Shown: positions 53,667 through 61,901 of the stretch, piece by piece
Position numbering within the stretch: position 1 is the first letter of the stretch
Layout of the letters: the number at the start of each line of letters is the position of its first letter
Assembly: GCF_003426815.1 (NCBI RefSeq)
Contig: NZ_QKYK01000004.1
Location: forward strand, 186,001-250,000
Direction: 5' to 3'
From: Desertimonas flava
Lineage (GTDB): Bacteria > Actinomycetota > Acidimicrobiia > Acidimicrobiales > Ilumatobacteraceae
Length of the DNA: 64,000 bases
Notes under the pieces: generated by a model
What the model was told of the DNA's origin: nothing
Databases searched by the model: none
The model's input: only the letters and a program-made list of their open reading frames with translations
Translations under genes and position numbers: made by a program

Positions 53667-54077
53667 ATGCATCAGGACTGGGGGAGGCCGGTCGTCGATT
53701 GGACGGCGCGGTTGAACGACTGCCTGGAACTGCGCTGCGTCCGGTTCGCCCACAACGCACCAGGCACGCTGCTGCTGACCGGCGAACTCGACACCTCTGC
53801 CGAATCCCTGCTCGAATCGCTGCTCTTGACGCTGGCCCGGTGCCGGCCCGTGCTGTGTCTCGACCTGAGTGAGGTGACCTTCGTCGACATGGGAGGTCTG
53901 CGGGCGCTCCGACGCGTCGCGGCCGCTCTACGGCATCGGGGAGGCCGGCTGGTGATCGAGCATCCGAGCGACGCCGTCTGCCAACTCACCCGGCTCGTCG
54001 GCGCGCTCGAACATCGCCACGATCCTGCGATGGCGGCCGGCGCTCATTCCGTCGAGCGCATCGTCGCCACGGCCTGA
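53667..54077 (+). CDS. STAS-domain (anti-anti-sigma-like) protein
   Basis: 136 residues. The STAS fold is seen in GTLLLTGELDTSAESLLESLLLTL and VLCLDLSEVTFVDMGGLRALRRVAAAL. In SpoIIAA-like proteins the loop is D-S-S-G with a phosphorylated Ser; here it is DMGG, lacking that Ser, so regulation by phosphorylation is unlikely. AGGAGG precedes ATG 53667. No anti-sigma kinase is adjacent. Confidence 0.8.
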   Translation: MHQDWGRPVVDWTARLNDCLELRCVRFAHNAPGTLLLTGELDTSAESLLESLLLTLARCRPVLCLDLSEVTFVDMGGLRALRRVAAALRHRGGRLVIEHPSDAVCQLTRLVGALEHRHDPAMAAGAHSVERIVATA

Positions 54078-54200
54078 CCCCTGACGAGCGCACAACAAAC
54101 GGTGGACGCGACATTGGCCGGGTCCGACGTCCCCTGAGATCAGCAGTGATTGGAGAGGCGCGTCCGAGGGTAGGCAATGCGACCACTCAGGAGGTCAGTC

Positions 54201-54686
54201 ATGGAAACTCGCCGCGCACGACCAGTCCAGGATTCCCCAGGTGATCGGGAGCGCATGCTGTCGCTCGCCGGAGGCGTACTCGGCCTCGTGATGTTCCTGC
54301 TCGGGTTCCTCCGTTGGCTCAACGTCGGCGACGGATCGGACCAGCTCGAGTACTCGGGCTACGCGTTCCAGATGCCCACGACGGCCGTCATCGGGTTCTC
54401 GATCGCGGCAGGCCTCGCCGCCGTGCTCGGCGCCACGGAACGCCGGCCCGGCCGCGGCGTTGCGAGCGCCGTCCCTGCGGCGCTGGCCGGTACGAGCCTG
54501 CTCCTCGCTCTCGGCATCCTGCTCGGCAAGGGCTCGATCGCACCCGACATCGGCTCTGACGTCGGCGTGGAGATCGGCCTCGTCCTCGGCCTGCTCACTG
54601 CGCTCCTGCAGACGGCGGTACTGGGCATGGTCCTCGCCAGCCGCAACGTCGATCTCGACCGAGAGCGCGACGACGAACTGCGCTGA
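54201..54686 (+). CDS. Four-helix membrane protein, unknown function
   Basis: 161 residues with four hydrophobic segments (SLAGGVLGLVMFLLGFLRWLNV; MPTTAVIGFSIAAGLAAVLGA; VPAALAGTSLLLALGILLG; IGLVLGLLTALLQTAVLGMVLA) and a charged C-terminus (DLDRERDDELR). Similar polytopic proteins are common in actinobacteria. ATG 54201 is chosen because AGGAGG is six bases upstream. Confidence 0.7.
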   Translation: METRRARPVQDSPGDRERMLSLAGGVLGLVMFLLGFLRWLNVGDGSDQLEYSGYAFQMPTTAVIGFSIAAGLAAVLGATERRPGRGVASAVPAALAGTSLLLALGILLGKGSIAPDIGSDVGVEIGLVLGLLTALLQTAVLGMVLASRNVDLDRERDDELR

Positions 54687-54831
54687 GTCGCGCGCCGTCT
54701 CGCGAGGACCCCACGTCGCTCCTCCACGGGATGCGCGCGCTGGCGTGGCGATACCGACCCGATGAGAATGATCGTCACCGACCATCTCTGCCCGGTCCGG
54801 ACCATCACGCCACCCTGGGGATCAACCACGC

Positions 54832-55401
54832 ATGAGACCGCTTCGGTACTCGATCAACATCACACTCGATGGCTGCTGCCATCACGAAGCGGGGATCCCG
54901 CCCGACGAGGAGTCGATGCGCTACTGGGCCGCCGAGATGGAGCGAGCCGATGCGCTGCTCCTCGGCCGCGTGACCTACGAGATGATGGAGTCGGCGTGGC
55001 GGCGGCCCGGCGACGGCACGTGGCCCGGCTGGATGGGCGAGTGGGAGATCCCGTTTGCCGAGGCCATCGACGGGGCGAAGAAGTACGTCGTGTCGAGCAC
55101 GCTGAGCGACCCCGATTGGAATGCCGAGCTGGTGCGTGGCGACCTGGGGCAGGCCGTGCTGCAGCTCAAGCAGATGCCCGGCGGGACCCTCTGGGTGGGC
55201 GGCGTGACGCTGCCGTCGGCCCTGGCCGATCTGGGCCTGATCGACGAGTACGAGTTCGTGGTCCAGCCGGTACTCGCCGGATACGGGCCGACGTTGCTGG
55301 CCGGCCTGCATGAGCGGATTCAGCTCGAGCTCGTCGATCGCCACGAGTTCCGATCGGGGGCGGTGGCCGTTCGCTACCGACCCACATACTCAACGGCGTG
55401 A
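54832..55401 (+). CDS. Dihydrofolate reductase / RibD C-terminal-type reductase
   Basis: 189 residues of the RibD_C/DHFR-like family. MRPLRYSINITLDG, ADALLLGRVTYEMME, KKYVVSSTLSD, LWVGGVTLPSALADLGLIDEYEFVVQPVLAGYGPTLL are the family blocks. NADPH-dependent reduction of an unknown substrate. Confidence 0.85.
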   Translation: MRPLRYSINITLDGCCHHEAGIPPDEESMRYWAAEMERADALLLGRVTYEMMESAWRRPGDGTWPGWMGEWEIPFAEAIDGAKKYVVSSTLSDPDWNAELVRGDLGQAVLQLKQMPGGTLWVGGVTLPSALADLGLIDEYEFVVQPVLAGYGPTLLAGLHERIQLELVDRHEFRSGAVAVRYRPTYSTA

Positions 55402-55661
55402 GCGGGAGCGAACTTGGACCGGGAGCGACCAGGTCGTCGGCTGGGAGCACACGCTCGACGCTCTCGCGACCGAGGCTCTCTTCACGAGGGCGCACTACCT
55501 CGACAGCTCGTCGCATCCCGCGACGAAGAGGCACCCATGCCCAAGTCCACAACTACTTCCCCGCGATGCACGAGTACTAAGAAAGGCTCAGCCCGGTTCC
55601 CGAGCCCTGACACACGGCATCCACGTCGTCGCCACGCGGAGCGGCTGACGAGCGATGCTCC

Positions 55662-55925
55662 TCACGGGGAGGTGCGTCGAACGATCAGGGCGACATCGAT
55701 CGGTTCGGCCGATCGGGGCGCCCGCTCCGAGGGCGCCCGATCCTCAACGGTCCCATCGGCAGCATGCAGAACGTGGTCCGCCGCAGCCTGTCGCGCCCGC
55801 TCCCGTCCGGCGCGAACGGCCTCGTCACGGGTGGAATGCGGGTCGCGAGCACGGGGCCACGTGTCGCACTCGTTCGTCCACCCGTCGGGGCGGCGAACCG
55901 TGTGGATCGGACTCACGCGCACCAC
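55662..55925 (-). CDS. DUF2188 protein
   Basis: 87 residues. The DUF2188 core is HTVRRPDGWTNECDTWPRARDPHSTRDEAVRAGRERARQ followed by HVLHAADGTVED. Small cytoplasmic protein of unknown function. GTG 55925 lies directly after the stop of the 35-residue membrane peptide, so the two are probably co-translated; a GTG at 55916 is an alternative. Confidence 0.7.
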   Translation of the reverse strand: MVRVSPIHTVRRPDGWTNECDTWPRARDPHSTRDEAVRAGRERARQAAADHVLHAADGTVEDRAPSERAPRSAEPIDVALIVRRTSP

Positions 55926-56033
55926 TCAGCGCCTCAGCAGCATCAGGATGACGATGACCACCAAGATGAGGAGAAGGACACCGCCGCCGATGTAGATGCC
56001 GTCGGCGATGATCGCTGCGAGGGTAGGGCTCAT
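55926..56033 (-). CDS. 35-residue single-helix membrane peptide
   Basis: MSPTLAAIIADGIYIGGG then a hydrophobic VLLLILVVIVILMLLRR. The helix of about 20 residues with a positive C-terminus predicts an integral membrane peptide. Its stop is immediately followed by the DUF2188 GTG, which supports it as a real gene. Ribosome site is weak. Confidence 0.55.
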   Translation of the reverse strand: MSPTLAAIIADGIYIGGGVLLLILVVIVILMLLRR

Positions 56034-56239
56034 ACGCCGGTCTCTACCCGTCCTCTCGGCCTCAGATACCTCGGTCGAGTAGCGACCCTACCGACCAGCG
56101 CGAACGCCAGATCGATACCGGCCGACACACGCACAGCCGTCTGCCACGGAGTGGGCCTGAGGCCCCCGGCCTGAGCTGTTGTGAGGGCTCGTAGACTGCG
56201 GTGTCGCGGGGGCGTCATCTCACCAGCGATCGGAGCAGC

Positions 56240-56749
56240 ATGACTGACGAGCCCGAACCAACGGTCGACCCGAGGTACAGCGTGCACGAAGCGCCGCCCG
56301 TCTCGTGGAGCGACGCGGAGCAGACGCTCGGCTCGGCGGGGACGTACTGGATCTCGACGGTACGCAGCGACGGACGTCCTCACGTCACTCCGCTGATCGC
56401 CATGTGGCAGAACGGCGCGTTGTACTTCAGCACAGGGCGCTCCGAGCAGAAGTACAAGAACCTCGACACGAATCCGCAGTGCGTGCTCACGACGGGAAGC
56501 AATCAGCTGGACCAAGGTCTCGACGTCGTCGTCGAAGGTGAGGCGGTTCGGATCACCGACCCCGCCAGGCTGCAGCAGCTTGCGCAGGCGTGGCGTCGCA
56601 AGTACGGCGATGACTGGCCCCTCGGAGGCGGCGCTGACAGTGACGACGTCGTCTTCGAAGTCACACCGACGAAAGTGTTCGGATTCCGGAAGGAGTTCGG
56701 TGACGGGGGGCGGGGCAGCCAGACGCGTTGGCGCTGGGTCCCCTCCTGA
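56240..56749 (+). CDS. Pyridoxamine-5'-phosphate-oxidase-fold protein
   Basis: 169 residues of the PPOx/FMN-binding split-barrel family. TYWISTVRSDGRPHVTPLIAMWQNGALYFSTGRSEQKYKNLDTNPQCVLTTG is characteristic of the F420/FMN-binding actinobacterial branch. GGAG lies just before ATG 56240. Substrate unknown. Confidence 0.85.
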   Translation: MTDEPEPTVDPRYSVHEAPPVSWSDAEQTLGSAGTYWISTVRSDGRPHVTPLIAMWQNGALYFSTGRSEQKYKNLDTNPQCVLTTGSNQLDQGLDVVVEGEAVRITDPARLQQLAQAWRRKYGDDWPLGGGADSDDVVFEVTPTKVFGFRKEFGDGGRGSQTRWRWVPS

Positions 56750-56835
56750 CCGCGACTCCATCCGAGCGCAACACCGGTTCGCCTCCTCGCTCGACGGCAG
56801 GAGGCGCGCATCCCATTCAATACCTGTAGAAGACA

Positions 56836-56858
56836 ACACTTGTAGTGTGCACAGGTGT
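56836..56858. promoter_or_regulatory. MarR operator candidate
   Basis: ACACTTGT (56836-56843) and ACAGGTGT (56851-56858) form an inverted repeat with one mismatch, overlapping the presumed GTG start at 56857. Autoregulation is inferred. Confidence 0.4.
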
Positions 56859-57321
56859 GACGCCACGTGACGAGGAACTGGAGCAGGTCACCGACGCGGT
56901 GCTGATGGCGTCTCGCGTGCTCGTCGCCGTCGCGTCTCGTTCGATCGCCGCGGTCGATGACTCCGTCACGCTCCCCCAGTTCCGGGCGCTCGTCGTTCTC
57001 GAGCAGGCGCCGCGGACCGCGGGCGACCTGGCCCATGAGTTGCGTGTCCAGCCCTCCACGGCGACACGGCTCTGTGACCGGCTGGTGAGCAAGCGCCTCG
57101 TCGTCCGGACGACCGACCCGTCGAATCGCCGCGAAGTGACGGTTCGCCTCTCCGCTTCCGGGAGACGGCTGGTGAACGCCGCCACCGCCCGGCGCCGCAC
57201 AGAGATCGCCCGCATCATGGAGCGGGTCCCGGCACGGCACCGCGCCGCCATCGTCAAGGCCCTCGACGCCTTCCGAGCCGCGGCCGGCGAAGAGCCGGCC
57301 GCGTCACCGGTGCCGTGGTGA
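56857..57321 (+). CDS. MarR-family regulator
   Basis: 154 residues. Winged-helix core LPQFRALVVLEQAPRTAGDLAHELRVQPSTATRLCDRLVSKRLVVRTTDPSNRREVTVRLSASGRRL. GTG 56857 is chosen because it is near the likely transcription start; GTG 56845 would add four residues. Overlaps the ClC gene by about four bases, so it probably controls chloride/anion transport. Confidence 0.88.
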   Translation: MTPRDEELEQVTDAVLMASRVLVAVASRSIAAVDDSVTLPQFRALVVLEQAPRTAGDLAHELRVQPSTATRLCDRLVSKRLVVRTTDPSNRREVTVRLSASGRRLVNAATARRRTEIARIMERVPARHRAAIVKALDAFRAAAGEEPAASPVPW

Positions 57322-59012
57322 TCGGGCGACGGCCGCGGCTCGTCTACGTCGACTCGATCGAGGCCCGTCGCCGAGCCGGCGCGCTGGCCCGTCGCTTCCA
57401 CATCACGCTGCTACTCGCTGCGGTCATCGGGGTGCTCACGGGTCTCGCCGTCGCCGGCTTCGACGTCGCCGTCTCGGAAACCCTCGAGTTCGTGCTCGAC
57501 CAACCGCTGATCGTGGTCGCGCTGGTACCGCCACTCGGGCTGATCGGCGTCAATGTGCTCAACCGCGTCTGTCGCGACGACGATGCCGCGACGACCGACG
57601 CCTACATGCGCGCCTACCACGAGCGCGGCGGGCGGCTGTCGCTGCGGCAGCTGTGGCGCAAGCTGATCGGCTCGGCGCTGACGCTCGGCTCGGGCAACGC
57701 GTTCGGCTTCGAGGGTCCGTCGATCCTCCTCGGCAGCACGATCGGTACGAACGTGGAGGAGCGCTTCGGCTCACGCGAGGGACGCGACGACGCCAAGGTG
57801 TTGATGGTCGCCGGGGCCGCGGCCGGGGTCGCTGCCGTCTTCAAGGCGCCCCTCACCGGCGTCGTGTTCGCCCTCGAGGTGCCCTATCGCGCCGACGTCG
57901 CGCGCCGCGCCCTACTGCCCAGCCTCGTCGCGGCCGGGACGTCGTACGTGACGTTCGCCGCGCTGCTCGGCACCGAGCCGCTGTTGGCCACCGGCGGATC
58001 GGCCCCCTTCGATCTCCGCGACCTCGGCGGCGGCCTGCTCCTCGGCATCGTCTGCGGGGTGCTCGCCCGCCTCGGCGCCGCGGCCATCGGCCGAGCGAAG
58101 CGTCTCCAGCTCTCTCGAACCCTCCGTGTCGCCCTCGCGGCCGGCGCCCTCGCCGCCCTCGCACCCGTCGGCCAGTGGTGGTTCGACGGCCCGTTCCATC
58201 TCGGGCCGAGCTACGAGACGATCGAGTGGGCCAGTCACCCCGACCGCACCGTCGCCGTCCTCGCCGGCGTGTTCGCGTTGCGGGCGATCGCCACCTGGTT
58301 GGGCGTCGCCGCCGGCGGGATCGGCGGCCTGTTCATCCCGCTCGTCACGCAGGGCGCGATCGTCGGCGCGCTCTGCCAGCACATCCTCGATGCGCCGAAC
58401 CCGCTGCTCTTCCCGACCGTGGGGATCGCCGCCTTCCTCGGGGCCGGCTACCGCACTCCGCTCGCCGGCGTCGCGTTCGTGGCCGAGGCGACGGGCCAGC
58501 CGGGATTCCTGGTGCCCGCGCTGCTCGCCGCCGCGGCGTCGCAGCTGACGATGGGCCGGCAGAGCTTCAGTCCGTATCAGCGCCACGAGCGAGCCGCCGA
58601 CATCGGGCCGCTGACGACATTGGCGGTGGCGGACATCATGAATCCCAACGCCGACACGGTCGACGTCTCCCTGGCGCTCGGCGACGCCCTCACGGTGATG
58701 CTGTCGCAGAACCGGCGCTGGGCACCCGCCGTCGACGGCGGCGCCTACGCCGGCCTGCTCGCCGTCACCGACATCGTCGGCGTGCCGCGCGACGAGTGGT
58801 CGTCCCGCACGGTCGGCGACGTGATCCGGTCCGACGTCCTGCCGGCATCGGCCCGCGAAACGGTGGCGTCGGTGAGCGAACGACTTCGTGCTGCCGGCGT
58901 CCGGGCCGTCGCGGTCACCGACGGTGATCGTGTGGTCGGCGTCGTGACGCAGCGAGATCTCGACAACGTCGAGGTCCTGCTCGACCACCTCGCCAACACG
59001 GCGGAAGGCTGA
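57315..59012 (+). CDS. ClC-family chloride channel/antiporter with CBS domains
   Basis: 565 residues. About ten membrane segments with ClC motifs GSGNAFGFEGPS (gating Glu in the GxEGP position) and GGIGGLFIPLVTQGAIVGAL. The C-terminal ~140 residues carry two CBS motifs (VADIMNPNADTVDVSLALGDALTVM; TVGDVIRSDVLPASARETVASVSERLRAAGVRAVAV). Start is GTG 57315 or 57318 (GTGA overlap with marR). Confidence 0.9.
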   Translation: MVIGRRPRLVYVDSIEARRRAGALARRFHITLLLAAVIGVLTGLAVAGFDVAVSETLEFVLDQPLIVVALVPPLGLIGVNVLNRVCRDDDAATTDAYMRAYHERGGRLSLRQLWRKLIGSALTLGSGNAFGFEGPSILLGSTIGTNVEERFGSREGRDDAKVLMVAGAAAGVAAVFKAPLTGVVFALEVPYRADVARRALLPSLVAAGTSYVTFAALLGTEPLLATGGSAPFDLRDLGGGLLLGIVCGVLARLGAAAIGRAKRLQLSRTLRVALAAGALAALAPVGQWWFDGPFHLGPSYETIEWASHPDRTVAVLAGVFALRAIATWLGVAAGGIGGLFIPLVTQGAIVGALCQHILDAPNPLLFPTVGIAAFLGAGYRTPLAGVAFVAEATGQPGFLVPALLAAAASQLTMGRQSFSPYQRHERAADIGPLTTLAVADIMNPNADTVDVSLALGDALTVMLSQNRRWAPAVDGGAYAGLLAVTDIVGVPRDEWSSRTVGDVIRSDVLPASARETVASVSERLRAAGVRAVAVTDGDRVVGVVTQRDLDNVEVLLDHLANTAEG

Positions 59013-59027
59013 CCACCGTTCCCCAGT

Positions 59028-59106
59028 GCTTCTGGGCGCGTTCCGTGACGGTGGGCGTCACAGAACGCACCCGGAAGCGGAATTGGCACGATTCGCGCCC
59101 AGAAGC
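59028..59106. terminator. Nested inverted repeat between convergent genes
   Basis: Outer perfect 13-bp repeat GCTTCTGGGCGCG (59028-59040) and CGCGCCCAGAAGC (59094-59106). Inner hairpin around GTGAC (59045-59049) and GTCAC (59057-59061), extendable to GCGTTC/GAACGC. It fills the 98-bp gap between the ClC and lipoprotein genes and is probably a bidirectional terminator. Confidence 0.65.
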
Positions 59107-59110
59107 GGGG

Positions 59111-59419
59111 TCAGCCGGTGGTGTCGGCCGGCATCATCGCCTCGTCCATCTCGGTCGTCATCGAGTCGGTCGCCATCGCCCCCATGGCGTCGGTGCCCGA
59201 CGACATCTCGGTGGACATCGACTCGGTGGCCATGGCGTCGGTGGACATCGACTCGGTGGACATCGCCTCGGTCATCATCGACGTGGAGTCGGCCGGGGCC
59301 GGGTCGTCGTCATCGTCGTCGCCGCACGCGGCGAGCGTCACCGGGACGGCGGCGGCCAGGACGATGGCGGCGGCTCGGCGAAGCGGGTGCCGATGGCGCG
59401 GGCTCGGTGGACGGGTCAT
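59111..59419 (-). CDS. Met-rich lipoprotein
   Basis: 102 residues. Lipoprotein signal with lipobox LAAC (AAAVPVTLAACG), an Asp run (GDDDDDD), then a Ser/Thr/Glu-rich chain with Met every 3-5 residues (SMSTDAMATESMSTEM). Regular MxxxM spacing recalls Met-rich copper-binding proteins. AGGAGG precedes ATG 59419. It follows the molybdopterin oxidoreductase by 43 bp. Copper binding is only a hypothesis. Confidence 0.7.
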   Translation of the reverse strand: MTRPPSPRHRHPLRRAAAIVLAAAVPVTLAACGDDDDDDPAPADSTSMMTEAMSTESMSTDAMATESMSTEMSSGTDAMGAMATDSMTTEMDEAMMPADTTG

Positions 59420-59462
59420 GGATCCTCCTGATGGGGGTTGGGGTGGGAACGGGAGTCGGGGG

Positions 59463-61082
59463 TCAGGCCACGGTGACGTCGCGGAAGTGCCAGCCGGTGG
59501 CACCGTCGGGGGCCGGGTCCGCCCTCACCGCGGTCTGCGTGTATCCGGTCGCGTCAGTGGCTCGGACCTGGATCCGGTGACGACCCGGCGTGGCGTCCCA
59601 GGCGAGGTGCCACTGCACCCAGGTGTCGTCGCTGGCGGTCCGGCCGAGCTCGGCCTCGATCCAACCACCGTCGTCGACCTGGACCTCGATGCGCTCGATC
59701 CCGATGTTCGGCGCCCACGCGACGCCGGCGATCGGCTGCGGCCCGGCGACGAGCTCGGCGTCGTTCGACGGCACGTCGATGCGCGACATCGTCTTGATCG
59801 GCCCCTCCTTCGACCAGCCGCGCGGCACCCAGTAGCCGTCGAAGTCCTCCCACGTGGTGAGCTCGATGGACTCCAGCCACTTCGTCGCCGACACGTAGCC
59901 GTAGAGCCCCGACACGACGAGCCGGGCGGGGAAGCCGTGATCGGCCGGGAGCGGCTCGCCGTTCATCGCGTAGGCGACGAGAGCGGTCCGGCCGTCGAGG
60001 GCGGCGGCAGTGGGGAAGCCGGCGGTGAAGCCGTCGACGGACCGCCCGACGATCTGGGTGGCCCCGTCACGGACGCCAGCACGATCGAGCAGCGCGGACA
60101 GCGGCACGCCCTGCCAGACGGCGTTGCCCACGAGGTGCCCGCCGACCTCGTTGGACACGCACTGGATCGTCACCGTCTCCTCGACGCTCTCCATCGCCAG
60201 CAGTTCGTCGTAGGTGATCGAGAACGGCGAGTCGACCATCCCCTTCAGCGAGAGGATCCAGCCGGCCGGGTCCACCTGGGGTGTGAGCAGTGCGGTGTCG
60301 ATCCGGTAGAAGTCATCGGTGGCGGTCACGTACGGCGTGAGTCCCGGCGCGTCGAAGGGCTGCGACGCGGGCGGGAGGGTCGAGCGACGCGGCCGCGGCA
60401 GCACCGTGCTGCGTCGCACGGCGGCGACGGTGTCAGCCGAGCGAACCCGGCGCGACCAAGCCGTCGCCGAGCCGGCCACCACCGCCAGACCGGCGGTCCC
60501 GGCGAGGAAGGCGCGACGGTCGACGATGGTCTGGCGGATGCGCGCCGGCGTGCCGACGGGTGTGGCTGAGGGAGAGGGATCCTGTGGCGGCCGGATGCTG
60601 ATTGCCGATGGGCGGGCCAGCCGCCACAGGAGACCGAAGGCGGCGACCCCGGACAACACCGCGGCGGCGGCACAGATCACGGCGTCGCTCGTGGTGCCCT
60701 GAGGATCGGTGCTCATCGCCCAGGCGCCGACGGCACCGAACGCGGCGAACCCGAGCGGCGCGGCGATCCAACGGCGCCGCGCCGCCAGACCGAGAACGAT
60801 GCCGAGGATCAACGAGACGACCACGATGCCCGTGACGAGCGCCTTCTTGTCGTTGGTGCCGAAGAGCCGCACGGCGAGTTCCTTGAGGCGAGCGGCGAAG
60901 CGGTCGATGAACTCGGATCCGACCGCTGTCACCGGCGACTGCGCCGAGTCGACGGCGGCGGCCGCCAGCTCACCGGCCGCGAGCGCCACGCCCGCGGCGA
61001 CGAAGCCGGACATCGCCGCCGCGCGGCGGCTGATCGTGGGCGAGGGAACTTCGGTGGGGCGCCCCGTCGTGGGCGGCTGCAT
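59463..61082 (-). CDS. Membrane-anchored molybdopterin oxidoreductase (sulfite-oxidase family)
   Basis: 539 residues. N-terminal part has three or four membrane segments (LVTGIVVVSLILGIVLGLAARR; WIAAPLGFAAFGAVGAWA; VICAAAAVLSGVAAFGLLW). Then a linker with RRAFLAG and a sulfite-oxidase-type Moco domain: SITYDELLAMESVEETVTIQCVSNEVGGHLVGNAVWQGVPLSALL (Cys ligand of Mo in IQCVSN), RLVVSGLYGYVSATKWLESIEL. The Mo-co dimerisation domain ends WHFRDVTV. ATG 61082 or GTG 61091 may start it. Confidence 0.88.
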   Translation of the reverse strand: MQPPTTGRPTEVPSPTISRRAAAMSGFVAAGVALAAGELAAAAVDSAQSPVTAVGSEFIDRFAARLKELAVRLFGTNDKKALVTGIVVVSLILGIVLGLAARRRWIAAPLGFAAFGAVGAWAMSTDPQGTTSDAVICAAAAVLSGVAAFGLLWRLARPSAISIRPPQDPSPSATPVGTPARIRQTIVDRRAFLAGTAGLAVVAGSATAWSRRVRSADTVAAVRRSTVLPRPRRSTLPPASQPFDAPGLTPYVTATDDFYRIDTALLTPQVDPAGWILSLKGMVDSPFSITYDELLAMESVEETVTIQCVSNEVGGHLVGNAVWQGVPLSALLDRAGVRDGATQIVGRSVDGFTAGFPTAAALDGRTALVAYAMNGEPLPADHGFPARLVVSGLYGYVSATKWLESIELTTWEDFDGYWVPRGWSKEGPIKTMSRIDVPSNDAELVAGPQPIAGVAWAPNIGIERIEVQVDDGGWIEAELGRTASDDTWVQWHLAWDATPGRHRIQVRATDATGYTQTAVRADPAPDGATGWHFRDVTVA

Positions 61083-61122
61083 GACGAGCACGGGGCCAGG
61101 CTCGCGACCCGGTCGAACAGGG

Positions 61123-61150
61123 CGCGAACACCGATCTCAACAATCGCGAA
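61123..61150. promoter_or_regulatory. Direct repeat in the divergent promoter region
   Basis: CGCGAA at 61123-61128 and 61145-61150, 22 bp apart, in the gap between the oxidoreductase and the response-regulator gene. The spacing fits OmpR-family tandem binding. Weak evidence. Confidence 0.3.
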
Positions 61151-61202
61151 ACTCTCGATCCCGTCGCGCCCCGGTCGGGTGGCCCGGCCTACGCTCGCCG
61201 TC

Positions 61203-61901
61203 GTGGCCACCACCACACCCCAGGTCCTCGTCGTCGACGACGAGCCGATGGTGCGCGAGGTGGTGGCGCGGTATCTGCAGCGTGACGGCGTCCGCGTCCA
61301 CGAGCTCGACGACGGCGCGGCCGCCCTGGCCTGGCTCGAGGGCAACCGACCCGATCTCGTGGTGCTCGACATCATGCTGCCGGGCGTCGACGGCCTGGCG
61401 ATCCTCCGCAGCATCCGGGCGAGCGGCGACGTCCCCGTCGTGCTGCTCACGGCCCGCACCGACGAGGTCGACCGCGTCGTGGGGCTCGAGCTGGGTGCCG
61501 ACGATTACGTCGTCAAGCCGTTCTCGCCGCGCGAGCTGGCCGCCCGGGTGCGCAACATGCTGCGCCGGGCCAGCACCTCGCCGGTGCAGCCCGGCTCGGG
61601 CGTCCTCGACTTCGGAACGCTGCGGATCGACCCGGCGGCCCGGGAGGCGACAGTCGGCGGGGTGCCGGTCACCCTCACGCCGAAGGAGTTCGACCTCCTC
61701 CACGTCCTCGCCCGATCGCCGCGGCAGGTGTTCAGCCGCAGCCAGCTGCTCGAGCTCGTCTGGGAGTCGTCGGCCGACTTCCAGGACCCGGCGACCGTGA
61801 CGGTGCACGTCGGCCGCCTGCGCCAGAAGATCGAACCCGACCCCGACCGGCCGCGCTGGATCGTCACCGCCTGGGGCGTCGGCTACCGGTTCGAGCCGTG
61901 A
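61203..61901 (+). CDS. OmpR-family response regulator
   Basis: 232 residues. Receiver domain with D56 (VVLDIMLP), K105 (VVKPFSP) and acidic pocket VVDDEP; C-terminal winged helix (LTPKEFDLLHVLARSPRQVFSRSQLLELVW...VTVHVGRLRQKIEPDPDRPRWIVTAWGVGYRF). GTG 61203 is chosen; GTG 61179 would add eight residues. Overlaps the kinase gene. Confidence 0.9.
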   Translation: MATTTPQVLVVDDEPMVREVVARYLQRDGVRVHELDDGAAALAWLEGNRPDLVVLDIMLPGVDGLAILRSIRASGDVPVVLLTARTDEVDRVVGLELGADDYVVKPFSPRELAARVRNMLRRASTSPVQPGSGVLDFGTLRIDPAAREATVGGVPVTLTPKEFDLLHVLARSPRQVFSRSQLLELVWESSADFQDPATVTVHVGRLRQKIEPDPDRPRWIVTAWGVGYRFEP

